Shown: piece by piece, positions 1 through 9,879 of the stretch | How the letters are laid out: the number at the start of each line of letters is the position of its first letter | Position numbering within the stretch: the first letter of the stretch is position 1 | NCBI GenBank assembly: GCA_016195985.1 | Contig: JACPYP010000031.1 | Coordinates: 1 to 64,000, forward strand | DNA: 64,000 nt | Source: Acidobacteriota bacterium | GTDB lineage: Bacteria > Acidobacteriota > Holophagae > Holophagales > Holophagaceae | Direction of reading: 5' to 3' | Position numbers and translations under genes: made by a program | The notes under the pieces: generated by a model | Told to the model about the DNA's origin: nothing | Seen by the model: only the letters and a program-made list of their open reading frames with translations | Databases searched by the model: none

Positions 1-121
1 TAGCCGCCGCCCTGCGCGGCCAAAGGCCGCGTCAGGGGGTCTCAAGCGCTATACTGGTGTCTCGATCTTTGAAAAGCCTCGTCCCATAAGGGATTGCGCG
101 TCATCCGCGAGGAAACGGCGT

Positions 122-325
122 CAGGGCACAGAATCCGAGCAGACTGACCCGAGCGGGCTCATCTACATGCAGGCGCGGTTCTACGCGCCCTGGTATGGCA
201 GGTTCGATGTCGCCAGGAGCCCACCACTCGCTGACTTGGTTGCTTACCACCACGCCTTTCAGATCTGTCCCGGTTGTGTTCAGAAATGCCCTGCCTGCTA
301 TGCATGTCGGTGGGCACATGCATAG
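122..325 (+). pseudogene. RHS-repeat core domain remnant (C-terminal tip)
   Basis: Frame reads QGTESEQTDPSGLIYMQARFYAPWYGRFDVARS..., matching the RHS-associated core signature (DxxGLxYxxARxYxPxxGRF); no upstream RHS body in frame. Confidence 0.6.
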
Positions 326-453
326 AAAATCGAAAAAACCATGCATGTCCTTCTGGTCGCCCATCGGATGAGTTGCCTGGAAGGGAATATTAAAGGGAAT
401 CGGGGTTGCCCCATTGCCCAAAAAGGGTAAACTGATGGCAGAGGAGGTCCCCC

Positions 454-717
454 ATGATGCTCGTACCTGATGCTCGTCGTCGCGTAACGCTGCCTGCCAG
501 CTTCAAGGCGGGACAGCCCGTCAGTATTGAGCCCCTTGAGGATGGGACCTACCGCCTCGTGCCGATGGTCGCTATCCCCGAGAATCAGCTTTGGGCGTGG
601 CGCTCTGATGTCCAAGCGTCCGTTGAGACGTCCCTGTCGGAATACCACGATGGGGATGCCACCACCCTGGAGAGCCAGGAGGGTAAGAAGCTCCTACGGA
701 AGCTGGAAGGCAAATGA
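454..717 (+). CDS. AbrB/MazE-like antitoxin
   Basis: 87 aa, VPDARRRVTLPASFKAGQPVSIEPLEDGTYRLVP swapped-hairpin style N-terminus; 4-nt overlap with next ORF. Confidence 0.6.
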   Translation: MMLVPDARRRVTLPASFKAGQPVSIEPLEDGTYRLVPMVAIPENQLWAWRSDVQASVETSLSEYHDGDATTLESQEGKKLLRKLEGK

Positions 718-1004
718 GGGTCGTCTGCCCGCCCAACTTCGTTCGTGAAGCCCTGGCGCAGGAAGGACCCGTGCGCGATGGGCTCTCCAAGATGCTTAGG
801 ATTGCATCTGACCTGAGCTTTGCTGACCTTCTGAAGCATCAGGGCGTGCATCTGGAGAAGCTGACTGGGAAGACTGACCCCGTGACCAAGAAGCCGTTGT
901 ATTCGCTTCGTGCGACTCGTGCTGCACGGGTGATCGCCTTGGTGGATGGCGATACCCTGGTTCTGCTGACAGTCGTTTCAGACCACGACAAAGCCTACAA
1001 GTGA
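714..1004 (+). CDS. RelE/ParE-like toxin candidate
   Basis: 96 aa basic ORF overlapping antitoxin stop; C-terminal SLRATRAARVIALVDGDTLVLLTVVSDHDKAYK resembles RelE-type strand pattern. Confidence 0.55.
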   Translation: MRVVCPPNFVREALAQEGPVRDGLSKMLRIASDLSFADLLKHQGVHLEKLTGKTDPVTKKPLYSLRATRAARVIALVDGDTLVLLTVVSDHDKAYK

Positions 1005-1250
1005 AGGTCCGAGTTTAAGCCTCGCGCATGGTTCGGGTGGGAGTGATCGCGGAGAGCATCTCAGCCCAGCCACATATCGGCTCGCTTCTGCGCCCCCTGG
1101 CAGGGCGGTTCCCCGCCGGGCTCCGCGATGGATGCCTTCTCCCGGGCGGGCCCCAGGAAGGCCCCGGGTCTAGTCCATTCGGTGGAGGGGAAGGATGGAC
1201 CTTGAGCGCATACTCTTGGGGGCGCTTTCATCGGTCTTCTGGAGATTGCC

Positions 1251-1757
1251 ATGATCCGACCTGCTTTCATCCGACCCGCTTTCATCCGACCCGCTTTCAT
1301 CCTCGCTTTCCTGCTGGCGGCGGGGGCTTCTTCCGCCCGGGCGCAGGTCCATGTCCAGATCGAGCTGGGGCTCCCGGTGGCGCCGCCCCTGGTGGTGATC
1401 CAGCCGGGCCTGCAGGTGGTGGAAGGTTTCGATGAGGAGGTGTTCTTCCATGGGGGCTGGTACTGGTGCCGCCGCCACGATGGCTGGTACCGCGCCCGCT
1501 CGCCCCGCGCCCGCTTCGGCTGGGTGGAGGAGCGCCGCGTGCCGCGGATGCTGGTGGAGGTCCCCCGGGGCCACTACCGGAACTGGCACCACGACCGGGA
1601 TTTCCGGCACACGGAACGCCGCCGCGAGGCCTGGAGGGAGGAACGCCGGGATGACCGGCGCGACCTGCGCCGGGAAGAACGCCGGGAGGACCGCCGGGAG
1701 GACCGCCGGGAGGAGCGCGAAAGAGAGCATGACCGCGGCCGCCACCGCGACCATTAG
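1251..1757 (+). CDS. Hypothetical secreted protein with Arg/Glu/Asp-rich repetitive C-terminus
   Basis: Signal-peptide-like N-terminus with three IRPAF repeats; C-terminus RREERREDRREDRREERE. Confidence 0.55.
   Translation: MIRPAFIRPAFIRPAFILAFLLAAGASSARAQVHVQIELGLPVAPPLVVIQPGLQVVEGFDEEVFFHGGWYWCRRHDGWYRARSPRARFGWVEERRVPRMLVEVPRGHYRNWHHDRDFRHTERRREAWREERRDDRRDLRREERREDRREDRREEREREHDRGRHRDH
1256..1300 (+). repeat. 15-bp tandem repeat x3 (CCGACCYGCTTTCAT)
   Basis: Direct reading: ccgacctgctttcat ccgacccgctttcat ccgacccgctttcat. Confidence 0.9.
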
Positions 1758-1774
1758 CCGGAACGGGGGCTGCC

Positions 1775-2311
1775 TTGACCATTCACGTCGCGGGCATCGG
1801 AGGCTGGGCCGCAGCGGCCCTGCTTTCGGCGCCCGCGGCCGTTCAGGAGAAGAAGCCCGTGCCCGCCGAGATGATCTGGCGCTATGAGGCGCCCAGAGGG
1901 TTCAGCCTGCCGGAGCCCGCCTACCGCTTTCCCACTCAGATCAAGCAGGCCCTGGTCGACTACGTGCAGCCTTCGCCGGACCTCGTGCGGGCCTACGCGG
2001 AGGTGTGCCCGGACAAGCACCGCTTTGCCCAGTGGCTGAAGGAACTGCTGCTGGCGCGCAAGAAGGGGATGGCCTCCGCCGCCGACGCGAGCGTCACCGG
2101 AGGTGCCGGTGTCATTGGCGGCGCCGGTGTCATTGGAGGCGCCGCTGCGGGCCCGACGGTGCTCTCCACCCAGCCGGCGCGGATGGCGCCGGCCCCCGGG
2201 GGCACCGTCCGCTCCACGTCCCGCGCCCCCCAGGGGCGGACCCGGGTGGCGCGGGAACTGGAAGCCATCGAAGGCTATTTGATGGTGCTGAAACTCTGGG
2301 ATCCCGAGTAG
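1775..2311 (+). CDS. Hypothetical protein with GGAGVI repeats
   Basis: 178 aa ORF (TTG start). Confidence 0.45.
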   Translation: MTIHVAGIGGWAAAALLSAPAAVQEKKPVPAEMIWRYEAPRGFSLPEPAYRFPTQIKQALVDYVQPSPDLVRAYAEVCPDKHRFAQWLKELLLARKKGMASAADASVTGGAGVIGGAGVIGGAAAGPTVLSTQPARMAPAPGGTVRSTSRAPQGRTRVARELEAIEGYLMVLKLWDPE

Positions 2312-2317
2312 AACCGG

Positions 2318-3457
2318 TCAGCCCTTGGCCTTGGAGGCTTCCCGCCAGGCGGCGATGAGCTTGGCCTCCTGCTCGGCCTGGGGCCCGGCCAGCTTGTTGC
2401 GGCCCTTCTCCACCTTCTCCTGGGTCTTGAACCAGGCCAGGGTGTCCTTGACGGTCTCGGCGGCGGGGCGGAACTTCAGGCCCGCCTTCACGGCGCGGTC
2501 GTTGCGCCAGGTGTGGAAGCCCTTGGTCTCGCCGGCGTAGGGGGCCCAGATGGGGAATTCGAGGCCTTCCTGCTTGGCCACGAAGTCGGCGGGGATCCAC
2601 ACGGGCTTGGCGCTGGGATTGCCGTGCTTCTGGAAGGCGTCAACGAGGGTGCCCCAGGCCAGGCGCTTCTCGGGGCCGCAGGCGTTGAAGACACCCGTGG
2701 TGCCCTGTTCCACCAGGTGCACCAGCCAGGCGGCCAGATCGCGCACGTCGATGATCTCCACGGGATCACTGGGCGCGCCGGGCACGGCGAGTTCGCCGCC
2801 CTTGTCGAAGCGCACGGGCCAGTAGGTGAAGCGGCCCGTGGGATCGTCGGGCCCCACGATGTAGCCGGGGCGGATGATGGTGGCGCGGCCGGGCATGGCC
2901 TTCTGGGCCGCCTGCTCGCAGAGGGCCTTGAGGCCGCCGTAGTTCTGGAATTCCTTCCCCATCTCCTCCACGGCGGGATCCGCCAGGGTGGCGAGGGGTG
3001 CGTCTTCCGTGCCGTTCTCGGGGTTGGGTTCCTTGTAGGCGCTGATGCTGGAGATGTAGATGTACTGCTTGGCGAAGGGGGCCACCAGGGCGGCGGAAGC
3101 GCCCACCATGCGCGGGTAGTAGCCGCTGTTGTCGATGACGGCGTCCCACTTGCCGCCCTCCAGGGCCTTCAGGCCCTCGCCCTTTTTGGGATCGCGGTCG
3201 CCGTGCAGCTTCTCCACGCCGGGGAAGAGGTCGGGGCGCGTCCGCCCGCGGTTGAACATGGTCACGTGATGGCCGTGGGCCTGGGCGATCTCGATGGTGG
3301 CGGGGCCCAGGAAGCCGGTGCCGCCCAGGATGAGGATCTTCTTGGGCGCGACCTTGGCAGCTCCCGGGGCAGGCGCGGCGGAAAGGTCCAGGCCCGTGGC
3401 GGCCAGGGCGGTGGCCGCGGCGGACCACTGGATGAATTCTCGGCGGGACACGTTCAT
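2318..3457 (-). CDS. NAD-dependent epimerase/dehydratase with Tat signal
   Basis: SRREFIQWSAAATALA Tat motif; ILGGTGFLGPATIEIAQ Rossmann motif. Confidence 0.8.
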   Translation of the reverse strand: MNVSRREFIQWSAAATALAATGLDLSAAPAPGAAKVAPKKILILGGTGFLGPATIEIAQAHGHHVTMFNRGRTRPDLFPGVEKLHGDRDPKKGEGLKALEGGKWDAVIDNSGYYPRMVGASAALVAPFAKQYIYISSISAYKEPNPENGTEDAPLATLADPAVEEMGKEFQNYGGLKALCEQAAQKAMPGRATIIRPGYIVGPDDPTGRFTYWPVRFDKGGELAVPGAPSDPVEIIDVRDLAAWLVHLVEQGTTGVFNACGPEKRLAWGTLVDAFQKHGNPSAKPVWIPADFVAKQEGLEFPIWAPYAGETKGFHTWRNDRAVKAGLKFRPAAETVKDTLAWFKTQEKVEKGRNKLAGPQAEQEAKLIAAWREASKAKG

Positions 3458-3558
3458 GGAACCTCCGGCAGGACGCACACAGGATGGCTTGAATTAATGC
3501 ATCGTGAATTGATATATACTCCTTTCCGATTCCCCCGCAACCTCTTTCTGGATCGCCC

Positions 3559-4833
3559 ATGACACCCGCCCGCCTGCTTCGTCGCCTGGTGCTGCTCGAG
3601 GAGGGCGAAGCCCCGGGGCTGCTCTGGTCCACGCTGTACTTCTTCCTCCTGTTCTTCGGCTACTACCTGGTGCGCCCGGTGCGCGAGGCCATCGGCATCG
3701 CCCGGGGGGCGGACAAGCTGCCCTGGCTCATGACCGGCACCCTGTTGGTCATGGTGCTGGCCAACCCGGCCTTCGCCACCCTGGTGTCGAAGCTGCCGCG
3801 GCGGCGTTTCATTCCGCTGGCCTACCGGTTCTTCGCGGTGAACATGCTGGCCTTCTTCCTGGCCTTCCGGTTCCTGCCCCATCACGGCGGCGCGGCCCTG
3901 GGCTACGGCTTCTACATCTGGCTGAGCGTCTTCAATCTTTTCGTGGTGTCCGTGTTCTGGGGCTTCATGTCCGATGTGTGGTCCGAAGGCCAGGGCAAGC
4001 GGCTCTTCGGCTTCATCGCCACCGGCGGCACCCTGGGGGCCATCGCGGGCGCGGCGCTCACGGGGGTGCTCACCAAGGGCTTCGCCCTCGGCGCCATGAA
4101 GGTGAAGGTCGACCCGCTGTCGCTGCTGCTGGTTTCGGCACTGACGCTGGAGGCGGCGGTGTTCTGCGTGAAGCGGCTGATGGTCGTCTTCCATGTGGGA
4201 GAAGAGGCCCACGGCGCGAAGGAGCCGGGCCCCGGCCCCCTGGAGGGCCTGCGTCTCATCGCCACTTCGCGCTACCTGCAGCTCATCTGCCTCTACATCC
4301 TGCTCTACACCATCACCAGCACCTTCCTCTACCTGCAGCAGGGCAGCATCGTGGAGCGCACCTTCGCGGGCACCGCGGCCCGCACCGCAGCCTTCGCCCG
4401 CATCGATCTCTGGGTGAACGTGCTCACGCTGGTGACGCAGGTGCTCCTCACGGGCCGCCTCATCACGGCCCTGGGCATTCCCGCGGTGCTGTCCATCCTG
4501 CCAGTGCTCACGCTGGCGGGCTTCGGCGCCTTGTGGGCCTGGTCCACCTTCGGCGTCATGGCGCTCTTCCAGGTGCTGCGCCGGGGCCTGCACTACGCCC
4601 TGGACCGCCCGGCCCGCGAGATCCTCTACATTCCCCTCGGGCCGGAAGAGCGCTACAAGGCCAAGCCATTCATCGACACGTTCATCTACCGGGGCGGGGA
4701 CATGATGGGCGTTTGGGCTCCCACGGCGCTGGTGGCCCTGGCCATTCCGGTGGGTCTGGCCTCCGTGGGATGCTCGGGTCTGTGGTGGGCCAGCAGCCTG
4801 GCTCTGGGGCGCCGGGTGCGATTGGGAGGTTGA
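3559..4833 (+). CDS. MFS / NTP:NDP exchange-like membrane transporter
   Basis: Polytopic protein; FGYYLVRPVREAIG and KAKPFIDTFIYRGGDMMG resemble the ATP/ADP translocase-like MFS family. Confidence 0.65.
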   Translation: MTPARLLRRLVLLEEGEAPGLLWSTLYFFLLFFGYYLVRPVREAIGIARGADKLPWLMTGTLLVMVLANPAFATLVSKLPRRRFIPLAYRFFAVNMLAFFLAFRFLPHHGGAALGYGFYIWLSVFNLFVVSVFWGFMSDVWSEGQGKRLFGFIATGGTLGAIAGAALTGVLTKGFALGAMKVKVDPLSLLLVSALTLEAAVFCVKRLMVVFHVGEEAHGAKEPGPGPLEGLRLIATSRYLQLICLYILLYTITSTFLYLQQGSIVERTFAGTAARTAAFARIDLWVNVLTLVTQVLLTGRLITALGIPAVLSILPVLTLAGFGALWAWSTFGVMALFQVLRRGLHYALDRPAREILYIPLGPEERYKAKPFIDTFIYRGGDMMGVWAPTALVALAIPVGLASVGCSGLWWASSLALGRRVRLGG

Positions 4834-4865
4834 CCTTTTTTCCACCATCCCGGATGATGGCGGTC

Positions 4866-4994
4866 ATGCCCTTCACGCCGGACAGCCTCGCCTTCGCCCC
4901 GCAGATGCCTGCGGCCCTGGGCCTGCCCGTGTCCGGCATTACCCCCGTGTCTGGCATTACCACCGGTACCAATAGGGTCGCGCGGGGCACCTGA
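4866..4994 (+). CDS. thrL: Thr/Ile-rich leader peptide of the thr operon (start uncertain: 4866, 4905 or GTG 4929)
   Basis: In-frame ...LPVSGITPVSGITTGTNRVARGT*; Thr at 4941, 4959, 4962, 4968, 4989 and Ile at 4938, 4956; ends just before a strong terminator upstream of thrA. Confidence 0.75.
   Translation: MPFTPDSLAFAPQMPAALGLPVSGITPVSGITTGTNRVARGT
4981..4988 (+). promoter_or_regulatory. Putative antiterminator arm of thr attenuator
   Basis: CGCGGGGC is fully complementary to GCCCCGCG (5018-5025), the 5' arm of the terminator, and identical to the 3' arm (5034-5041). Confidence 0.7.
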
Positions 4995-5016
4995 CCTGAT
5001 CAGCACACTCAGACTC

Positions 5017-5046
5017 AGCCCCGCGCCTCACACCGCGGGGCTTTTT
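5017..5046 (+). terminator. Rho-independent terminator/attenuator upstream of thrA
   Basis: AGCCCCGCG-cctcacac-CGCGGGGCT followed by T-run. Confidence 0.85.
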
Positions 5047-5074
5047 CGTTTCGACCCACCTTGCCGGAGCGCCC

Positions 5075-7573
5075 TTGTCTTCTCAGCCCACCCACGTCTC
5101 TTCCCAGTCCATCCGCGTGATGAAATTCGGTGGCACCAGCCTCGCGGACGCGGACCGCTTCCGCAACGTGGCCGGCCTGGTGGCCCAGGCCTGCGCCGCG
5201 CACCGCATCTGCGTGGTGGCCTCGGCCATGGCTGGCGTCACCAACCTGCTGCTGCACGGCGGCCACGTGCCCAGCCGCGAGGAGGCCGATGGGTTGCTGC
5301 TGGCCTTCCACGGGCGCCACGCCCAGGTGGTGGCGGACCTGGCGGCGGATCTGGGCGCGGAGGCCGAAGCGGTCCGCGTCGAGCTGGATGCCCTGGAGAC
5401 TCTGGGGCGCCGGCTGCTCCACGGGATGGCGCTGCTGGAGGAGGGCCCGCCCTCGGTGCTGGCCCAGGTGTCCAGCCTGGGGGAGCGCGCCTCCTGCGCC
5501 ATCCTCACGGGCCTGCTGAAGGCCCGGGGGCTTCAGCCCCGCTTCCTCGATCCCGTGGAGCACGTGCGCGTGGAGGGCGATCCGCTGCAGGCGCGGCCCC
5601 GCATGGCGGACATCGAGGCGCGCTTCGCCGCAGTGAAGGCCGGGCCCGGAAACCTCTGGGTGCTGCCGGGCTTCTTCGGCGGCGACGGCCAGGGGCGCAT
5701 CCTCTCCCTGGGCCGGGGCGGCTCCGACCACAGCGCCGCGCTCGCGGCCGCGGCCCTCGGCGCCGACCTGCTGGAGATCTGGACGGACGTGGCCGGCCTC
5801 TACAGCGCCGATCCCTCCCTGGTACCCGACGCCTTTCCGCTGCCCGAGGCCAGCTTCGAAGAGGCCATGGAGCTTTCCTACTTCGGCGCCAAGGTGCTGC
5901 ACCCCAAGACCATCCCGCCCGTGCGTGAGCGGGGCATCCCCGTGCGCGTGTGCAGCAGCTTCGATCCCCAGCACCCGGGCACGGTGATCCGCGAGGCGGT
6001 GCCGCCGCCGCCCAGCGGCGTGCGGGGCATCTCCTTCCTGCGCGGCCTTTCGGTGGTGAACCTCACGGGTCCGGGCATGCCCGGCGTGCCCGGCATCGCG
6101 GGCCGCGTGTTCGGCGCCCTGGCCCGCAAGGGCATTTCCGTGGTGCTCATCACCCAGAGCTCGTCGGAACTCTCCATCTGCTTCGCCGTGCGGCGCGCCG
6201 ATGGGCCCGGGGCGGTGGAGGCCATCCAGGAGGCCTTCCCCGCGGAGCTGGCCGCCGGCTTCCTCGATCCCGTGGATCTGCGCCCGGGACTCGCGGTGCT
6301 CAGCATCGTGGGCGACGGCATGCGCACCCGGCCGGGCATCGCGGGCACCTTCTTCGACGCCCTTTCCGAAGTGGGCTGCAACGTGGTGGCCATCGCCCAG
6401 GGGGCCAGCGAGCGCATCATTTCCGCGGTGGTGGACGAGGCCGACGGCGCCCGCGCCATGGCCCACATCCACCGCCGGTTCTTCCAGGCCAAGGTGCTGC
6501 TGGATGTCCACCTGCTGGGCGCGGGCAACGTGGGCGGCAGCCTGTTGGGCCAGATCCAGCGCCAGCACGCCAATCTGCTGGCCCAGGGGCTGGATCTCCG
6601 CGTGGCCACGGTGGCCACGAGCCGCCGCATGCACATCGACACCCACGGCATCGACCTCGCGCACTGGCGTGAGGCCCTGGCCCAGGGTGGGCCAACCGAT
6701 TTGGACCACCTGCTGGACAAGGTGCGCAGCGGCCCGCCTTCCATGTCCGTGCTGGTGGACTGCAGCACCAGCGGCGACCTCGCCGCCCGCTACCTCGACA
6801 TCTTCGACGCGGGCTTCCACGTGGTGGCCGCCAACAAGAAGGCGAACAGCAGCACCCAGGCCTTCCACCGCGGCCTCCGGGAGCACGCCACGCGCAAGGG
6901 CCTGCGCTTCCTCTACGAGGCCAACGTGGGCGCGGGCCTGCCCATCATCGACACCGTGAAGAACCTGGTCATGACCGGGGACCGCGTGCTGCGGGCCGAG
7001 GGCATCCTGTCGGGCTCCATGTCCTACATCCTGGGCCTGCTGGGCGAAGGCGTGGCCCTTTCCGAAGCCGTGAACCGCGCCAAGGAAAGCGGCTTCACGG
7101 AACCGGATCCCCGCGACGATCTCAGCGGCATGGACGTGGCGCGCAAGCTGCTCATCCTGGCCCGGGAAATGGGCATGGAGCTGGAACTGGAGGACGTGGC
7201 GGTGGAGGGCCTGCTGCCGCCGGATTTCGACGCCAGCGGCAGCATCGACGCCTTTTTGGCCCGCCTGCCCCAGCTCGACGGGGCCTTCGCCCAGCGGCTG
7301 GCGGCGCTGAAGGCCGAAGGGAAGACGCTGCGCTACGTGGGCTCCCTTTCGGACCAGGGATGTCGCGTGGGCCTGCTGCCCGTGGACGCGGAGCACCCGC
7401 TCATCGCCATCAAGGGCGGCGAAAACGCCCTCACCCTGCTCACGGAGCGCTACCAGCCCCACCCCATGGTCATCCGCGGCTACGGCGCGGGGGCCGAAGT
7501 CACCGCCGCGGGCGTGCTGGCGGACATCCTGCGCCTGGTGCCGCCGGGGGCCCGGCCCGCGAGGAGGCTGTGA
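5075..7573 (+). CDS. thrA: Bifunctional aspartate kinase / homoserine dehydrogenase I
   Basis: [15 protein letters not shown] kinase motif; ACT domains; homoserine dehydrogenase C-terminus; TTG start with GGAG upstream. Confidence 0.92.
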   Translation: MSSQPTHVSSQSIRVMKFGGTSLADADRFRNVAGLVAQACAAHRICVVASAMAGVTNLLLHGGHVPSREEADGLLLAFHGRHAQVVADLAADLGAEAEAVRVELDALETLGRRLLHGMALLEEGPPSVLAQVSSLGERASCAILTGLLKARGLQPRFLDPVEHVRVEGDPLQARPRMADIEARFAAVKAGPGNLWVLPGFFGGDGQGRILSLGRGGSDHSAALAAAALGADLLEIWTDVAGLYSADPSLVPDAFPLPEASFEEAMELSYFGAKVLHPKTIPPVRERGIPVRVCSSFDPQHPGTVIREAVPPPPSGVRGISFLRGLSVVNLTGPGMPGVPGIAGRVFGALARKGISVVLITQSSSELSICFAVRRADGPGAVEAIQEAFPAELAAGFLDPVDLRPGLAVLSIVGDGMRTRPGIAGTFFDALSEVGCNVVAIAQGASERIISAVVDEADGARAMAHIHRRFFQAKVLLDVHLLGAGNVGGSLLGQIQRQHANLLAQGLDLRVATVATSRRMHIDTHGIDLAHWREALAQGGPTDLDHLLDKVRSGPPSMSVLVDCSTSGDLAARYLDIFDAGFHVVAANKKANSSTQAFHRGLREHATRKGLRFLYEANVGAGLPIIDTVKNLVMTGDRVLRAEGILSGSMSYILGLLGEGVALSEAVNRAKESGFTEPDPRDDLSGMDVARKLLILAREMGMELELEDVAVEGLLPPDFDASGSIDAFLARLPQLDGAFAQRLAALKAEGKTLRYVGSLSDQGCRVGLLPVDAEHPLIAIKGGENALTLLTERYQPHPMVIRGYGAGAEVTAAGVLADILRLVPPGARPARRL

Positions 7574-8589
7574 TGGCGGGTGTTTCAGAGGGATTTTCGA
7601 AGGGACTGGCGGCCTACGCCCCCGCCAGCATCGGCAACGTGGCCGCGGGCTTCGACCTGCTGGGGGCGGCGCTGGCGCCCCTGGACGGCACCCTGCTGGG
7701 CGATCTGGTGCATGTGGCTCCCGCCGAAGAGGACACCTTCCAGATGACCGGCCCCTTCGCCTCGGCCCTGGCCGGCGACAGCCGCCCCAACCTGGCGCTG
7801 CGGGCCAGGGATCTTTTCGTGGAGGCGGCGCGGGCGGGTGGGCGGGAGGTGGGTCCCTTCGCCATCACCCTGGACAAGCGCCTGCCCGTGGCCAGCGGCC
7901 TGGGTTCCAGCGCCAGTTCCATCGTGGCCACCCTGGTGGCCTTGCAGGCCCTCTGCGGCGATCCGCTGAGCGGATCGGACCTGCTGGATCTCGCAGGCCG
8001 GGCCGAGGGCCTCACCAGCGGCGGCCGGCACCTGGACAACGTGGCGCCCTCCCTGCTGGGGGGACTGCAGCTCATGGTGCCGGGCCGCGAGGGCGCCCCC
8101 GCTACGCGGCGCCTGCCCTGGCCTTCGGACCTGCTGCTGGTGGTGGCGCATCCGGAATTCTGGCTGTCCACGGCGCAGAGCCGCGGCGTGCTGCCCGAAC
8201 GCCCCGGCTGGACCGAGGCCATCGATTTCGCGGGCAACCTGGCCAGCCTGGTGCAGGCCCTGCACAGCGGCGACCGAGCCCTGCTGGCGCGCTGCCTGCG
8301 CGATCCCATCGTGGAAGCGCACCGCGCGCCCCTGGTGCCGGGCTTCGCCGGCGTGAAGGCCGCGGCCCTGGATCAAGGCGCCCTGGGCTGCAGCCTGTCG
8401 GGCTCGGGCCCCTCAGTGTTCGCGGTGGCGGACGGCGAGGCCCGCGCCGAAGCCGTGTGCGGCGCCATGCGTGCCGCCTTTGCCCAGGCGGGCCTGGGAT
8501 CCCAGGGTTGGGTCTGCGCCCTGGATCCCGAAGGCGCCCGCGTGCTCACCCCTGGTTCGCGACACCCCTGGCGGGAGGCCCACCCATGA
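7573..8589 (+). CDS. thrB: Homoserine kinase
   Basis: GHMP motif LPVASGLGSSASSIVA; overlaps thrA stop. Confidence 0.92.
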   Translation: MAGVSEGFSKGLAAYAPASIGNVAAGFDLLGAALAPLDGTLLGDLVHVAPAEEDTFQMTGPFASALAGDSRPNLALRARDLFVEAARAGGREVGPFAITLDKRLPVASGLGSSASSIVATLVALQALCGDPLSGSDLLDLAGRAEGLTSGGRHLDNVAPSLLGGLQLMVPGREGAPATRRLPWPSDLLLVVAHPEFWLSTAQSRGVLPERPGWTEAIDFAGNLASLVQALHSGDRALLARCLRDPIVEAHRAPLVPGFAGVKAAALDQGALGCSLSGSGPSVFAVADGEARAEAVCGAMRAAFAQAGLGSQGWVCALDPEGARVLTPGSRHPWREAHP

Positions 8590-9866
8590 AGCTCATCAGC
8601 ACCCGCACGCCCATCGAGGCATCCACCGGGAGCGTCTCCTTCCAGGAAGCGGTTCAGGCGGGCCTGGCCCCGGACGGTGGCCTCTTCGTGCCGGTGGCCA
8701 CCCCCCATTTCGATGATGTTGCTGATTTGCTAAGGGCGGATTTCCCAGAGCGATCCATGGAAATCCTCCATCGGCTGCTGGGGGATGAGCTGCCCCGTGC
8801 CGTGATCGAGGACCTGGCGCGGTCCGCCTTCACCTTCCCGGCCCCCCTGGTGGAGGTGGACGGAGGGATCTCAGCCCTGGAGTTGTTCCACGGCCCCACC
8901 CTGGCCTTCAAGGATTTCGGCGCGCGCTTCCTGGCCCGGGTGTTGGCCCTGGGGGCGGGCGGCCAGCCCCGCACGGTGCTGACGGCCACCTCCGGCGACA
9001 CCGGCGCCGCCGTGGCCAGCGCCTTCTACGGCCTGCCCGGCGTGCGGGTGGTGGTGCTGTATCCGGCCGGCCGCGTGTCCCCCATGCAGGAACGGCAGTT
9101 CGCCACCTGCGGCGGCAATGTGCTGGCCCTGGCCGTGGAGGGCGTCTTCGACGACTGCCAGAGGCTGGTGAAGGGGGCCTTCGAGGATGCAGAGCTGACG
9201 ACGCGGCTGGGGCTCACCTCCGCCAACAGCATCAACATCGCCCGCCTGCTGGCCCAGACGCTCTACTACTTCGAGGCCGCGGCCCAGGCGGAGCCCGGTC
9301 GGCCGCTGGTGGTGTCCGTGCCCAGCGGCAACTTCGGCAACCTCACGGCGGGCCTGTGGGCCCAGCGGATGGGCGCGCCCGTCCAGGCCTTCGTGGCGGC
9401 CACCAACGCCAACCGCGTGGTGCCCGACTACCTGGATACGGGCAGGTACCAGCCCCGGCCTTCGGTGGCCACGCTGTCCAACGCCATGGACGTGGGCTCG
9501 CCCAGCAACTGGGAGCGCATCTTCGCGCTGTTCGGCGGCGATCACGGCGCCATGGTCGAGTCCCTGCGCTGGGGCAGCTGCACCGACGCCGAGACCGAAC
9601 AGGTGGTCATCGACCTCGACCGCCGGGGCTACCTGGCCGATCCCCATGGTGCCGTGGCCTACCAGGTGCTGCGGTCCAACCTGCGCGAGGGTGAGCAGGG
9701 GGTGTTCCTGGCCACGGCTCACCCCGCCAAGTTCCGGGAATCCCTGGCTCCGGCGCTGGGCCGGGAAATCCCGCTGCCGAAAACCCTGCTCGATCTGCTG
9801 GACAAGCCCCTGCTGTGCGAACCCCTTCCTGCGGACCAGGGCGCCCTCCGGCGGCGCCTGCTTTGA
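8586..9866 (+). CDS. thrC: Threonine synthase
   Basis: FHGPTLAFKDFGARF PLP motif; ATGA overlap with thrB. Confidence 0.92.
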   Translation: MKLISTRTPIEASTGSVSFQEAVQAGLAPDGGLFVPVATPHFDDVADLLRADFPERSMEILHRLLGDELPRAVIEDLARSAFTFPAPLVEVDGGISALELFHGPTLAFKDFGARFLARVLALGAGGQPRTVLTATSGDTGAAVASAFYGLPGVRVVVLYPAGRVSPMQERQFATCGGNVLALAVEGVFDDCQRLVKGAFEDAELTTRLGLTSANSINIARLLAQTLYYFEAAAQAEPGRPLVVSVPSGNFGNLTAGLWAQRMGAPVQAFVAATNANRVVPDYLDTGRYQPRPSVATLSNAMDVGSPSNWERIFALFGGDHGAMVESLRWGSCTDAETEQVVIDLDRRGYLADPHGAVAYQVLRSNLREGEQGVFLATAHPAKFRESLAPALGREIPLPKTLLDLLDKPLLCEPLPADQGALRRRLL

Positions 9867-9879
9867 ACCCGGAGGCCCC

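Noticed and set aside
1170-1782. Overlapping minus-strand 194- and 161-aa ORFs
   Set aside because: Low-complexity Pro/Gly/Ala mirror frames of the 1251-1757 ORF
5015-7462. 815-aa minus-strand ORF opposite thrA
   Set aside because: Antisense of a clear thrA; composition (Gly/His/Gln/Ala/Arg-rich) typical of high-GC antisense frames
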